A stretch of DNA of 64,000 nt from Bradyrhizobium sp. CB2312 (GTDB lineage Bacteria; Pseudomonadota; Alphaproteobacteria; Rhizobiales; Xanthobacteraceae), in contig NZ_CP121668.1 in the NCBI RefSeq assembly GCF_029714425.1, positions 2,625,501 through 2,689,500 on the forward strand, written 5' to 3'. The notes under the pieces are model-generated. The model searched no databases. It was not told the origin of the DNA and saw only the letters and a program-made list of their open reading frames with translations. The position numbers and the translations under genes are program-made. Shown one piece after another: positions 16,556 to 27,841 of the stretch (position 1 is its first letter; each line of letters begins with the position of its first letter).

Positions 16556-17806
16556 ATGATGTCTCGGCCGCCTCTATTTCGTCAGGAAGCAATCGAATTT
16601 TTGCGTCAGCGCCACAGCTGGGGCGAGGTCATATCGCTTCAGCCGTTATCGAGTACGATGCTCAGTTGGGCTCTTGCCGGGGTTGTTGTACTCATCTTTT
16701 GTTTTCTCTCCACCGCGCAATACGCGCGCAAGGAGACCGTGATCGGCTATCTAACGCCAACTCTCGGCACGGCGAAAATTTTCGCCCCACAACAGGGTTT
16801 TATCAAGGAGATAAAGGTGAAGGATGGTCAGGAGGTTGAGGAAGGCGACCCGCTCCTCACCGTGGTCACTTCGCAAATCACTGCAAGCGGCGATGACGTC
16901 AACGCTACCGTGCTCGCAGTGCTGGAGCAGCAACGCAATGTAATCGAGCGCCAAATCGCTGCCGAAGAGCGTCGGACCACCTCAGAGCAGGATCGCCTGG
17001 ATTCCGCTATCAAAGGTATCGAAGGAGAGATTGCTCAGCTCGAGGATCAGCGAAACATCCAGGACGAGCGGCTTAAGCTTTCTGAGAGTTTCGTGTCGTC
17101 GGGCGCTGCGCTAATTAAGAGCGGAGCATTGGCGCCGATAGAGCTGAAGCGCCGGGAGCAGGCTGCACTTGAGCAAAAGCAGAGCGTAGTGTCGCTCAAT
17201 CAGCAGATCACCGCGCGACGCACCCAATTGACAGATGCTCGGCATACACTTGAGCAGCTCCCAACCGTCGCCGCAGAGAGGATACGGGTATTGCGCAATG
17301 ATCTTTCCTCACTTGAACAACGCGTTGCCGAGGTAAGCGGGCGGCAGGCCTATGTCATCAAGGCACCGACGAGCGGGCGCGTATCAACGCTGCAGGCGAA
17401 TGTCGGCCAGGTCGCCGATCCAAGGCATATGCAGCTCGAAATCATTCCGCTTGATGCGCATTTGCGAGCGGAGTTGTTCTTTCCGACGCGGGCGTTTGGT
17501 TTTGTGCGCCCTGGCCAGCAGGTAAGGATCCTTTACGATGCATTTCCCTATCAGAAATTTGGCGCCTACCGCGGGAGCGTGACAAACGTCTCGCGCACGA
17601 TTCTAACCGGTAACGAAACCACCGGGCCAATCACCCTCAAAGAACCGGCCTACCGTGTGACTGCCGCTCTGGAGAGGTCCGACATCGATGCGTATGGGCG
17701 CAAGATGCCGCTTCAGCCGGACATGCTGCTTAAGGCCGACGTCATTCTTGAGCAGCGCTCGTTGATGAGGTGGCTGCTTGATCCGGTGTTAAGCGCAAGG
17801 ATGTAG
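16556..17806 (+). CDS. HlyD-family adaptor of peptide export system
   Basis: 416-residue membrane-fusion protein of the bacteriocin-export type. An N-terminal cytoplasmic tail (SRPPLFRQEAIEFLRQRH) is followed by one membrane helix (LSWALAGVVVLIFCFLS), a lipoyl half (GFIKEIKVKDGQEVEEGDPL), a coiled coil (about 120-270) and the second lipoyl half (YVIKAPTSGRVSTLQANVGQ). The start at ATG 16556 (MMSRPP) follows AAGGTG by five bases; the longer frame from 16490 lacks support. It is separated by only 4 bases from the C39 transporter, so the two are co-translated. It is not closely similar to the adaptor at 7622. Confidence 0.88.
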   Translation: MMSRPPLFRQEAIEFLRQRHSWGEVISLQPLSSTMLSWALAGVVVLIFCFLSTAQYARKETVIGYLTPTLGTAKIFAPQQGFIKEIKVKDGQEVEEGDPLLTVVTSQITASGDDVNATVLAVLEQQRNVIERQIAAEERRTTSEQDRLDSAIKGIEGEIAQLEDQRNIQDERLKLSESFVSSGAALIKSGALAPIELKRREQAALEQKQSVVSLNQQITARRTQLTDARHTLEQLPTVAAERIRVLRNDLSSLEQRVAEVSGRQAYVIKAPTSGRVSTLQANVGQVADPRHMQLEIIPLDAHLRAELFFPTRAFGFVRPGQQVRILYDAFPYQKFGAYRGSVTNVSRTILTGNETTGPITLKEPAYRVTAALERSDIDAYGRKMPLQPDMLLKADVILEQRSLMRWLLDPVLSARM

Positions 17807-17810
17807 CCGA

Positions 17811-20213
17811 ATGCAGGGACTATTGAACTTCAGCGGACGCAGGTTCCTCCCGGTTATCAGGCAGACGGAGGCGACAGAATGCGGGTTGGCATGTCTAGCC
17901 ATGGTAGCGTCCTATCATGGACATCGAATTGACCTGAATAGCCTGCGGCGCCGCCACCCGGTATCCCTGAAAGGCGTCACCCTCCGCGACCTCAAGGAAT
18001 TGGCAACTCACCTGGGACTGGTGTGCCGGGCGCTGCGCATCGAGGTGGGCCATCTTGGCCAATTGCGTCTGCCAGCAATCCTGCACTGGGACATGGCTCA
18101 CTATGTTGTGCTGAAAGCGTACAAGAAAAAAGGGATCGTGGTCCACGATCCGGCAGCCGGGGAGAAATGGTTCCCCATCTCTGAAGCATCGAAACATTTA
18201 ACCGGCGTCGTGCTCGAACTCTCGCCTACCGAAGAATTTTGCCGCACAGACGAACGAGTGCGATTGCCGTTCTCGGTATTCTGGCGCGGAATGAGCGGAA
18301 ACACTCATTCCTTGATCCAAGTACTAGTTCTATCGGTGGTCATCGAGAGTCTGATGATCGCCGCCCCCTTCTACATGCAGCTAACGGTTGACGAGGTCAT
18401 CGCCAGAGGCGACGCCGATTTCATGGTCGTCCTCGGATTTGGGTTCGCGCTGCTCCTCCTGATCAGAGTCGCGTCGACTGCGACGCGCTCGTTCATTGTC
18501 CTCATTCTGCAGAATACGTTGAGCTTTCAGATTGGCGCCCGGTTGTTTCATCATCTCGTGCGTTTGCCTCTCTCCTTCTTCGAAAAGCGGCACATCGGTG
18601 ACATTCTGTCGCGCTTTAACTCGATTGAGCCCATCCGCAACATGCTCGCGGAGGGATTGATCACTGGCCTGATCGACGGTCTCATGTCGGTGTTAATGCT
18701 GGCCTTGATGTTCGCCTACAGCGTCCAGCTCGGAGCTGTCGTCCTATTCGCGTTCGCGCTGTATGCCACTTTGCGGCTTGCTCTTTTTGGGATGTTCCGA
18801 CGACTGAACGAAGCGACAATTCACGCCAAGGCAGACGAGAATGCCAATTTTATCGAATCCGTGCGGGCGGTGCAGAGCCTCAAGCTGCTCAATCGGGAGA
18901 ACGAGCGTGAGAGCCAATGGCTGAACCGTTATGCCTCCTACGTAAATGCCAACGTGCGGCTAGGCCGAGCGAAGATCAGCTTCAAAGCGATGAACGATGC
19001 CATATTCGGCTTCGAGAACGTAGTTACGATCTACCTTGCTGCTCGTCTCGCACTAGACAACTTCATGACTGTTGGCATGGTCTTCGCGTTTGTCAGCTAC
19101 AAGCTGCAGTTCGCCGAGCGGACAGCGCTTCTAATCGAGAAGCTCGTGGACCTGCGTATTCTCGGCCTGCACCTGGAGCGCCTCGCCGACATTGCGCTCA
19201 CCCCAATTGAGCGGGGGAACGACCAGGACCTGTCGTATATGCGAACGATCCGCGGCGCGATTGAGCTGCGCAACGTGTGCTTCCGTTATGCAGAAGGAGA
19301 GCCTCTGATCCTCAATGACGTCAATTTGAGCGTTGCTCCGGGACAGTTCGTGACGATCATGGGACATTCCGGATGCGGCAAAACCACCCTTGTCAAGATA
19401 ATGCTTGGGTTGCTCGAGCCAACGAGCGGAGAGGTCCTGATCGACGGCCTTCCGCTAAGCCAGATCGGACCACGCGCCTATCGCGAACAAATCGGCGCGG
19501 TCATGCAGGAGGATCAATTGTTGTCGGGATCGATAGCCGACAACATCTGCTTTTTTGAAGCAACGTTCGATTTGCAAGGGATGATCAAGTGTGCACAGAT
19601 TGCCGGCATCCACGATGATGTGATGGCAATGCCGATGAGCTACAACAGCCTCATCGGTGACATGGGTAGCTCGTTATCGAGCGGACAGAAACAGCGCATA
19701 CTGCTCGCGCGGGCTCTCTATCGCCGACCAAAGATCCTGTTTCTGGACGAGGGCACTGCCCATCTCGACACCGAGAAGGAAAGAGAAATCAGTGCGAACC
19801 TCCGTCATCTAAACATGACGCGCGTAAGCGTAGCACACCGCCCGGAAATCACTAACGGAGCGGATATGATCCTCCATCTTGCAGCGGCGGCCGGGCCGCT
19901 CAAGATCGGAGCTACAAGCCTCGAAGCGACGCCGCCGCATGATGCCAGTCTCACGGGGTTCGGTACCAAAGGTGTCGGCGAGGCTGTGCGGGGCGACTAC
20001 AGCTGCTCTGACGACGGCAGCAATGGAGACTGGAAGGACGATTGCTCGGAGGATACGCACGGCTCGGAGGACGCCAAGGATGGCGGCGGCGAGCCGCACA
20101 AGGATGGCTGCCAGCCACAGAAGGACGGCTGCGGCTGCGCACCACCTCATGACTGCGACAGCCGTCGTAACCCAGGAGAAGCGCTGGCCAAGATCGACTT
20201 CTCAAGATGGTAA
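17811..20213 (+). CDS. C39 peptidase-containing ABC transporter with Cys-rich C-terminal tail
   Basis: 800-residue bifunctional exporter that cleaves the leader of the 66-aa precursor after Gly-Gly and exports the core. The C39 peptidase is complete: Q18, C24 (QTEATECGLAC), H97 (DMAHYVV) and D113 (VHDPAAG). About six membrane helices follow (roughly 160-440), then the ATPase with Walker A MGHSGCGKTT, signature LSSGQKQR, Walker B ILFLDEG and an intact H-loop (VAHRP). Family members normally end soon after the ATPase. Here about 85 extra residues follow, rich in Asp, Gly, Lys and six Cys (DGCQPQKDGCGC, HDC), and finish with NPGEALAKIDFSRW. That last motif is shared with the 107-aa protein at 14384. 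Confidence 0.92.
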   Translation: MQGLLNFSGRRFLPVIRQTEATECGLACLAMVASYHGHRIDLNSLRRRHPVSLKGVTLRDLKELATHLGLVCRALRIEVGHLGQLRLPAILHWDMAHYVVLKAYKKKGIVVHDPAAGEKWFPISEASKHLTGVVLELSPTEEFCRTDERVRLPFSVFWRGMSGNTHSLIQVLVLSVVIESLMIAAPFYMQLTVDEVIARGDADFMVVLGFGFALLLLIRVASTATRSFIVLILQNTLSFQIGARLFHHLVRLPLSFFEKRHIGDILSRFNSIEPIRNMLAEGLITGLIDGLMSVLMLALMFAYSVQLGAVVLFAFALYATLRLALFGMFRRLNEATIHAKADENANFIESVRAVQSLKLLNRENERESQWLNRYASYVNANVRLGRAKISFKAMNDAIFGFENVVTIYLAARLALDNFMTVGMVFAFVSYKLQFAERTALLIEKLVDLRILGLHLERLADIALTPIERGNDQDLSYMRTIRGAIELRNVCFRYAEGEPLILNDVNLSVAPGQFVTIMGHSGCGKTTLVKIMLGLLEPTSGEVLIDGLPLSQIGPRAYREQIGAVMQEDQLLSGSIADNICFFEATFDLQGMIKCAQIAGIHDDVMAMPMSYNSLIGDMGSSLSSGQKQRILLARALYRRPKILFLDEGTAHLDTEKEREISANLRHLNMTRVSVAHRPEITNGADMILHLAAAAGPLKIGATSLEATPPHDASLTGFGTKGVGEAVRGDYSCSDDGSNGDWKDDCSEDTHGSEDAKDGGGEPHKDGCQPQKDGCGCAPPHDCDSRRNPGEALAKIDFSRW

Positions 20214-20310
20214 ATCGATGCGTCAAACGTAACGGCGAACAGTTTAACGAGCCAAGACTACTTCCGCGTTTCATCGAGACTCTCGCCAAAGACCCACCTC
20301 GAGCCGAACC

Positions 20311-20478
20311 TTAGTCTGCGAGTGTCCCCGTTGATCGCTCCCATTCCTCCACTAAGATGTAAATCTGTAGGCGGACCGAGGTGGGTCCTCCTAGGATGTT
20401 CGATGTCGGAAAAGCCCGCCTGATGTGTGGCCCACACACGCTCTGCAGCGTCTGCCGCAACAGTTCGTAAATTGACAT
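20311..20478 (-). CDS. 55-aa orphan protein
   Basis: Short gene with a plausible ribosome site (AAGGA, nine bases before ATG 20478). The product starts MSIYELLRQTLQSVCG and includes SVRLQIYILVEEWER, ending at TAA 20311-20313. It is convergent with the C39 transporter. A longer overlapping frame on the same strand (20258-20557) has a less protein-like composition and was not preferred. Function unknown. Confidence 0.4.
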   Translation of the reverse strand: MSIYELLRQTLQSVCGPHIRRAFPTSNILGGPTSVRLQIYILVEEWERSTGTLAD

Positions 20479-20593
20479 TGTCTTTGTCCTTCGCCGTGCA
20501 CGCGAACCCTAGCAGCTGTTGAAAGGTGCTCGCCACGGACCGACGGCCGTGATTCATTGGCTCCGACGAGATTCGGAGGGGCCACCGCGATAT

Positions 20594-20689
20594 CTGCTGC
20601 GAGCGATCCGCACGACTGTGAAGGAGGCGCTGTCGGCGCTGGAGCGCGAGTTTGCCGCGCTCTATTCGCCGATCGGGCGGCCATCGACA
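20594..20689 (+). pseudogene. IS5-family transposase N-terminal fragment
   Basis: A 32-codon piece reading LLRAIRTTVKEALSALEREF then AALYSPIGRPS, which matches the N-terminal pattern of IS5-type transposases (PLRAIR..VNEAL....F..LYS..GRPSI). Nothing of the catalytic domain follows and there is no start codon, so this is an old remnant. Confidence 0.6.
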
Positions 20690-21141
20690 GCTGCTGCGGG
20701 CGGTGCCATCCTAAGAGCGCGTAGGCGCCGAAGCGCGTCGGCTGCACTAAGCACCGTTGGCGGCCACGCTCGCAAGCCGCCCCGAGGCTACGCCGCGCCG
20801 CCACCCCATGCGCTAGACTAAGCATCGCTAACTTCGCTCATGCCATGCGAGGGGGCGCTGCCGCAGCGGGAAGTGGACGCGGTCGGAGGCCGAGATCGTT
20901 TATCGCGAGATCGTTTATCGTAAGGCACATACGCCAGTCATACCTTACCCGATTGTCCCAGCGGTCCCTCTGCAGAGCTTACTCACTCCTAGAGCACGCT
21001 ATCAGCCGGGCATGCGACGGAGCTGTTGTCTTGGGACAGGCGCGGTCCAGCCCAAGAGAAGTCAAACAAAGAAAGGGAAGTGCCCGCGAACTTCGATCTT
21101 CCATCTGCGCAATGGGCGGGCAAAGCGAGGACCGTTGCGGC

Positions 21142-21564
21142 TCAACCAAGGAGCCGACTTCGCCCGAACATGAAACCAGTCGGTGCGAACCTTCTGGCCA
21201 CCTCGAGGGCGGGGTTCTCGCTGCATTCCAGCGCGATCTTTTGGGAAAGCATAACATCTCCGACCGGCAGATTGCCACGCGGCATGAAACACAGGCCGCG
21301 CATCGGACGGCCCTTTTCGTCGACCTCGCAGACGTTCGTCGACGCGCCCGCGTAGATCCTATATTTCCTGCCAGTATCGCCGCCGGTGACCTCGAAGTAA
21401 CCCGTTTCCGTGAACTGTGCACGCTGGGCCGGCGATAGCCACGCCCGCAAGAGCTGCAGCGAGCGGCCCTCCGGAGTTCGTTCGGCGCCGTGTCTGATGA
21501 AGAGAGCCCGAATGGCTCTCGCGCGCCGGCCTTTACGCGGGCGAGATGATCTGAAGCCCAACAT
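21142..21564 (-). CDS. recurring-cassette protein B, copy 1 (GYFEV..GD.GKxYRI)
   Basis: 140-residue protein of unknown function. A basic N-tail precedes a conserved core: LQLLRAWLSPAQRAQF, GYFEVTGGDTGRKYRIYAG, NVCEVDEKGRPMRGLCFMP, GDVMLSQKIALE. The same core occurs in the C-terminal half of the protein at 29741 and in the protein at 60380. It follows cassette protein A (21574-21795) by 9 bases on the same strand, so the pair forms an operon. No catalytic motif or membrane segment is evident; the core looks like a small beta-rich fold. Confidence 0.7.
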   Translation of the reverse strand: MLGFRSSRPRKGRRARAIRALFIRHGAERTPEGRSLQLLRAWLSPAQRAQFTETGYFEVTGGDTGRKYRIYAGASTNVCEVDEKGRPMRGLCFMPRGNLPVGDVMLSQKIALECSENPALEVARRFAPTGFMFGRSRLLG

Positions 21565-21573
21565 AGCGGCCGA

Positions 21574-21795
21574 TCACCCGCCGACCAGCCTGGGGAAGAA
21601 AACGGTTTCTTCCGCGTTCGGCTCGAACGATCGCATTTGCGATGCTTGACCCGCACCCGTCCGGACCGCCGCGGTGAAGCCGGCGTCGGTCAGTTTGTGG
21701 AACCGCCGTTCGGCCTTTGCGAGCTCTCGCGCGTCGTCTGGATTGAAAAAGTGACGGCTATCGCCGGTACTGTCCATCACGATCTGGATCGCCAT
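21574..21795 (-). CDS. recurring-cassette protein A, copy 1 (ends FFPRLVGG)
   Basis: 73-residue protein, first gene of the cassette. Start ATG 21795 (MAIQIVMDSTGDSRHFF) has GAGGAA upstream; the frame extends 10 codons further without support. Conserved blocks are VMD.SGDSRH.F, FTAAVR.G.GQ and the invariant end AEETVFFPRLVGG, shared with the genes at 29201 and 60151. Function unknown. The very short GG-terminated tail is strictly kept in all three copies. Confidence 0.7.
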   Translation of the reverse strand: MAIQIVMDSTGDSRHFFNPDDARELAKAERRFHKLTDAGFTAAVRTGAGQASQMRSFEPNAEETVFFPRLVGG

Positions 21796-22337
21796 GATCG
21801 TATTCCTCGGAATGATGATGGGCAAGACTTGATCCCAGTATCCCGCCGAAGTCGTGGAGTTTCAAGACAAGAGATTGCCGTAGCCCAGACGTTCTCTTGG
21901 CGCGGCTGGCAAGGATGCCGGCGCGGCCACACCGAACCGTACACCGTCGAGCCCTCAAACAACGTCTGAGCCGGCTTTCCAGCCCGCTAGCTAGTCGGGC
22001 CTTTAGCGGCCGCTTACGAATTACGATGCAAGCGCCAAGGCTGAGATCAGCCGCTCGATTTAGCCGTTGGTGGCCGTCCAGTATCTTGGGGCGGCCGTCT
22101 CCTTTTCGTGCTCGCGGTCTGCGAAGCCGCAATCAATATTTTGAAATCGCGCGCCGGATACGCCTTGCGACAAGCCTCCCGAACGCCTCTGAAACAGTGA
22201 ACCGACGGCTGAGCGGTATCAAATCGATGGGCGTGCGGCGAATGGTTGAGCGCTCCGAGCCGGGCATGTTCCCGCCAGCTGGGAACCAGCCGAACAGAGG
22301 AGATTTATTCGTTAGACGCATTTCGAAGGGTCTACCA
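21796..22337. other. intergenic, no gene recognised
   Basis: Some 540 bases between the divergent cassette copy 1 and a DUF3833-like gene. A plus-strand frame is open through most of it, but only its part after 22338 resembles protein. The segment next to the cassette (TTGAAAC..TTCGGC, minus strand) resembles the region upstream of cassette copy 2 and may be a shared leader. Confidence 0.4.
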
Positions 22338-22931
22338 ATGGCTATCGATGCCTTTAGAGGAACAACTCCGCTGTTTCTTCCTGAACGTTTTTTCGGAGGG
22401 CGGCTAGAAGGTTGGGCAGTGCTAGAAAGTCTGGTTGGCGGACTACTGAAGCGCGCAACAATTGCTGGTCACGGAGAACTAGATGCCGACACTGATACAG
22501 TGCTGTTCATCGAGACATATACATTTGACGATGGTCATAGCGATACTCTGCATTGGACGATCCGAAAGGGTGAGGAAGGCAAGTACACCGGCTTGGAAAA
22601 CAGACTGGAAGGTGAGGCCATTGGGGAGCAAGGCGGTTGCGCATTCCACTGGAAATACACGCGCGACACCCCGCAAGGGGGCGGTAGATCGTTCAAGCTG
22701 ATTTCGACAATTGGTTTTATGGAATCGATGAACGAGCTTGCATCGTCCGCGGCCGTGCTGGTATCCCGTTTGCGACGGCGCACGTTACTTACCGTAAGTT
22801 TTAACCTCGCTGGTGTCTGCCACTGCCACTGGTGTCTGCCACTGCCACAGGCGAGAGCAGGTGGGGCACAGGGAAATCGAACTGCGGGCGCAGGTTGTCG
22901 GCAACTGCTGGCAGACGTCTCCGGGCATTGA
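22338..22931 (+). CDS. DUF3833-like protein with shifted C-terminus
   Basis: Resembles the DUF3833 family by the FFGGRLEGWAVLESLVGGLL and TVLFIETYTFDDGHSDTLHW blocks and a later G-E-A-x-G-x-x-G-x-A-F-x-W-K-Y pattern. ATG 22338 follows AAGGGT by six bases. Unlike most of the family it has no signal peptide or lipobox. After about residue 155 the sequence becomes Cys/His/Pro-rich and unlike the family. That change coincides with an exact 19-bp tandem duplication (22811-22829 and 22830-22848), which shifts the frame, so the last ~35 residues are probably aberrant. Confidence 0.55.
   Translation: MAIDAFRGTTPLFLPERFFGGRLEGWAVLESLVGGLLKRATIAGHGELDADTDTVLFIETYTFDDGHSDTLHWTIRKGEEGKYTGLENRLEGEAIGEQGGCAFHWKYTRDTPQGGGRSFKLISTIGFMESMNELASSAAVLVSRLRRRTLLTVSFNLAGVCHCHWCLPLPQARAGGAQGNRTAGAGCRQLLADVSGH
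22811..22848 (+). repeat. exact 19-bp tandem duplication
   Basis: TGGTGTCTGCCACTGCCAC occurs twice head to tail. Because 19 is not a multiple of three it changes the reading frame of the DUF3833-like gene downstream of this point. Confidence 0.95.
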
Positions 22932-23192
22932 ATAGGAAGGGCACGGCCGCAAAGGCGGCGGGCGGGTCCGTGCAGGTGGGCTCGGAGGCGTCCTCGTTCT
23001 GCAAGCGGATGCACTCATCGGGCGCCGAATGCGTTGCAACATCCCTCTGCGGCAGTCCCTCGGCTCACGAGCGATCCTGCGCGGAAGATTGGATGAGGTA
23101 CGTGTTGGAAAGGCGGTAGCGGCGGTCTTCGGGCGCGCGGGCTTTGGCAGTATCCTCCTTACGACGTCAGCCGCTGGGGACGCTTTCAGGAC

Positions 23193-23276
23193 ATGGACGA
23201 GAGCGCGTACTACGAGCTCCTCGGCCTCACAGTGCCGCCTTCGTTGCTCGTCCGCGCCGACGAGGTGATCGAATAG
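23193..23276 (+). pseudogene. C-terminal fragment of ABC substrate-binding protein
   Basis: Twenty-seven codons ending LLGLTVPPSLLVRADEVIE, the hallmark C-terminus of the ABC substrate-binding family PF04392 (ALGL.VP.SLL.RADEVIE). Nothing upstream in frame belongs to that family, so only the tail survives. Confidence 0.6.
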
Positions 23277-23398
23277 AGATGCTCTTTGCTGCGGCGATGC
23301 ATGAGCTGCTGCTGGCCCATAGTCGACCTCACCGGCGTCGCTCGCTAAGCCTTAAGCCGCAAGCCCGTTTCACTTACGTTAGGCGATCGTGTGAGGGC

Positions 23399-23478
23399 AT
23401 GAAAGTTTGGCTACTATTTCGGCCTGAGAGACGGCAAGGAGGTTTTCACCGACGAGGAAGGGCCCGAGCTGACCTGCC
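23399..23478 (+). pseudogene. DUF6894-like fragment with frameshift after start
   Basis: One frame reads YYFGLRDGKEVFTDEEGPEL, which fits the DUF6894 N-terminus (YYF.LRDG....DEEG.EL). The ATG at 23399 is one base out of frame with it because of an extra A in ATGAAAG. The protein pattern also stops after about 25 residues, where the csbD terminator region begins. A frameshifted and truncated remnant. Confidence 0.4.
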
Positions 23479-23490
23479 GCGGACTCGACA

Positions 23491-23519
23491 CAAAAGAAAA
23501 AGGCCGCCTGAGACGGCGA
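23491..23519 (-). terminator. rho-independent terminator of csbD-like gene
   Basis: On the minus strand GCCG-TCTCAGG-CGGC forms a short GC stem immediately followed by CTTTTTCTTTT, about 25 bases after the CsbD stop codon. Confidence 0.6.
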
Positions 23520-23542
23520 GTTTCAGACTTTCCTTCTTCTAC

Positions 23543-23734
23543 CTATTTCTTGACGGCGTCAGCGGCGTCTCGCGCTGCGTCCTTCACATCTCCCGCAGCG
23601 TTGTGGGCGGATCCCTTGGCCTTATCTATCTTACCTTCAGCCTGCAGGTCCTTGTCTCCGCTAAGCTTGCCAGCACCCTCTTTGATAGCGCCTTTTGCTT
23701 TGTCCGCAACGCCCTTCACATGTTCCCGGTCCAT
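23543..23734 (-). CDS. CsbD-family stress protein
   Basis: 63-residue hydrophilic protein of the CsbD family (MDREHVKGVADKAKGAIKEG, then AGKLSGDKDLQAEGKIDKAK). The family is induced by general stress and its molecular role is unresolved. Full length. An exact EcfG-type promoter (GGAAC-N16-CGTT) lies 35-60 bases upstream and a terminator follows, so it is a monocistronic member of the general stress regulon. Confidence 0.93.
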   Translation of the reverse strand: MDREHVKGVADKAKGAIKEGAGKLSGDKDLQAEGKIDKAKGSAHNAAGDVKDAARDAADAVKK

Positions 23735-23769
23735 GATAGTGTTCCTTTGCGTTCTTAGGATCCCGGCAC

Positions 23770-23794
23770 AACGGAAGCGTAGCAGAGAGGTTCC
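23770..23794 (-). promoter_or_regulatory. EcfG-type stress promoter of csbD-like gene
   Basis: Minus strand GGAAC (23794-23790), 16-base spacer, CGTT (23773-23770). This is an exact match to the alphaproteobacterial general-stress sigma consensus, correctly placed before the CsbD gene. Confidence 0.75.
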
Positions 23795-24024
23795 TAGAGA
23801 ACGTAGGCCGTGAAGCTACGATAGCCGCTGCTGACACGTGGCCGACCTCCACTCTGGGCGTCCCCTGTCCGGTGAGCAAGAAGCGTCACGAACTGTCGAT
23901 GGCACCCTTTGACCCGAAGCGCATTTATTCGTTGGAGAGATTTTTGCCAGTCACAATCCTGATGGCCACGATGCCTGCTGAAGACCGACCCGCAGATTGG
24001 AATTGATCCGAACACGATCCGGCT

Positions 24025-24222
24025 TCAGCCGCGTTTTTCCTTCGATTCGTCAGCGGGGACGATTGATAGCGAGCGCTCGTCCAATTCTTGAAGTCTTTCG
24101 ATTTGGCCTCTAAGGCTCTCCGGTTGTTCCTGCGTAGGCTTCAGCGACGCGCGTAGTTGCTGGCCAATCACTTTCATGATTGATCGGCTGTGTTTGCGGT
24201 CTATGTCGTTGCGAGAGGGCAT
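24025..24222 (-). CDS. 65-aa orphan protein (MPSRNDIDRKHS...)
   Basis: Start ATG 24222 has a strong ribosome site (AAGGAG, eight bases upstream); the longer frame to 24393 is not supported. The product reads MPSRNDIDRKHSRSIMKVIG, then LRASL and SLRGQIERLQELDE. It is a short charged helical protein of a type common in Bradyrhizobiaceae, function unknown. Confidence 0.65.
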   Translation of the reverse strand: MPSRNDIDRKHSRSIMKVIGQQLRASLKPTQEQPESLRGQIERLQELDERSLSIVPADESKEKRG

Positions 24223-27128
<2,906 letters not shown>

Positions 27129-27646
27129 CGCTGCGCGACAATCAGAGTTCAACAAAACTCTTGCGCGCGACAATCATCGCGGCAATCATCATCAGGCCGC
27201 GACACTGCCTCGCCATCCTGATCGCCGCGCACTTCCTACCCAGATTGCCGCGCTACACTAGCTCGCATTCTCGCGATTGGATACGGCGTTACTGGCTTAA
27301 GACGGCGGCGGGCCCGCTAGGATCGCTGTACACCGCCAGCTACGCTCAACAGCACCTCGGACGGCGCATAGGTATGGTTTTTTGCACCGTATCTACAGCG
27401 ATGGTGGCCTCAGCGGGGTTGGTTCGGCTCAGCGATGTAGCTGACCTAACATCGGGAACCAAATGGCATTACCTAAGTTAATTCTTCCGGATCACGCCTC
27501 GATAACGTGATGCCGACACAAGGACCTCAGCTCGGCGTCAGTGGGAGCTGAGTTTTTTTCTTCTGTGTACGTTTTTGCACAAAGCACTGGAACGCAATCC
27601 GGGTTCCTGACTCGTCTCCAGGGGACCTTCCATGGGATAATGAGAC
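27129..27646. other. intergenic, IS21 right flank with orphan terminator
   Basis: The first ~90 bases repeat GCGCGACAATCA-like words and are probably the right terminal region of the IS21 copy. No gene was recognised in the rest. A clear terminator lies at 27526-27559. Confidence 0.45.
27526..27559 (+). terminator. rho-independent terminator without an obvious gene
   Basis: Perfect 8-bp stem CTCAGCTC (27526-27533) / GAGCTGAG (27545-27552) followed by seven T. No plus-strand gene ends nearby; the last coding sequence is the dead istB 400 bases earlier. It may end an unannotated small RNA. Confidence 0.7.
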
Positions 27647-27841
27647 GTGCCGCGCTACACCTCCTTTGCCCGTGAAGCCGCGGCGACGCTGTTACGAATG
27701 GCCAAAACAACAAAGGACCCGCAGGTCGCGTCCGGATGGATCCAGCGTGCAGCAGATCTGAAGGACCGCACAGGCGAACTCCCCCCGGTTGATATTGAGG
27801 CAGTCGCCGAAGAACCAACGAAGCCTCTAACGAAGAACTAA
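27647..27841 (+). CDS. 64-aa orphan protein
   Basis: Small helical protein (PRYTSFAREAAATLLRMAKT, then ASGWIQRAADLKDRTGELPP). It is similar in pattern to short rhizobial orphan proteins with a LL.MA....D...A....AADL core; the gene at 57492 is a more distant look-alike. The GTG start at 27647 has no strong ribosome site. A 16-bp motif at 27566 recurs upstream of the gene at 57745. Confidence 0.5.
   Translation: MPRYTSFAREAAATLLRMAKTTKDPQVASGWIQRAADLKDRTGELPPVDIEAVAEEPTKPLTKN

Noticed and set aside
20391..20825. 144-aa minus-strand frame over the IS5 fragment
   Set aside because: It overlaps and reads antisense to the IS5 transposase remnant and is Cys/Arg-rich without a pattern.
23899..24006. 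Possible 35-aa peptide MAPFDPKRIYSLERFLPV...
   Set aside because: Protein-like wording but no ribosome site and no second example in the window; not enough support for a feature.
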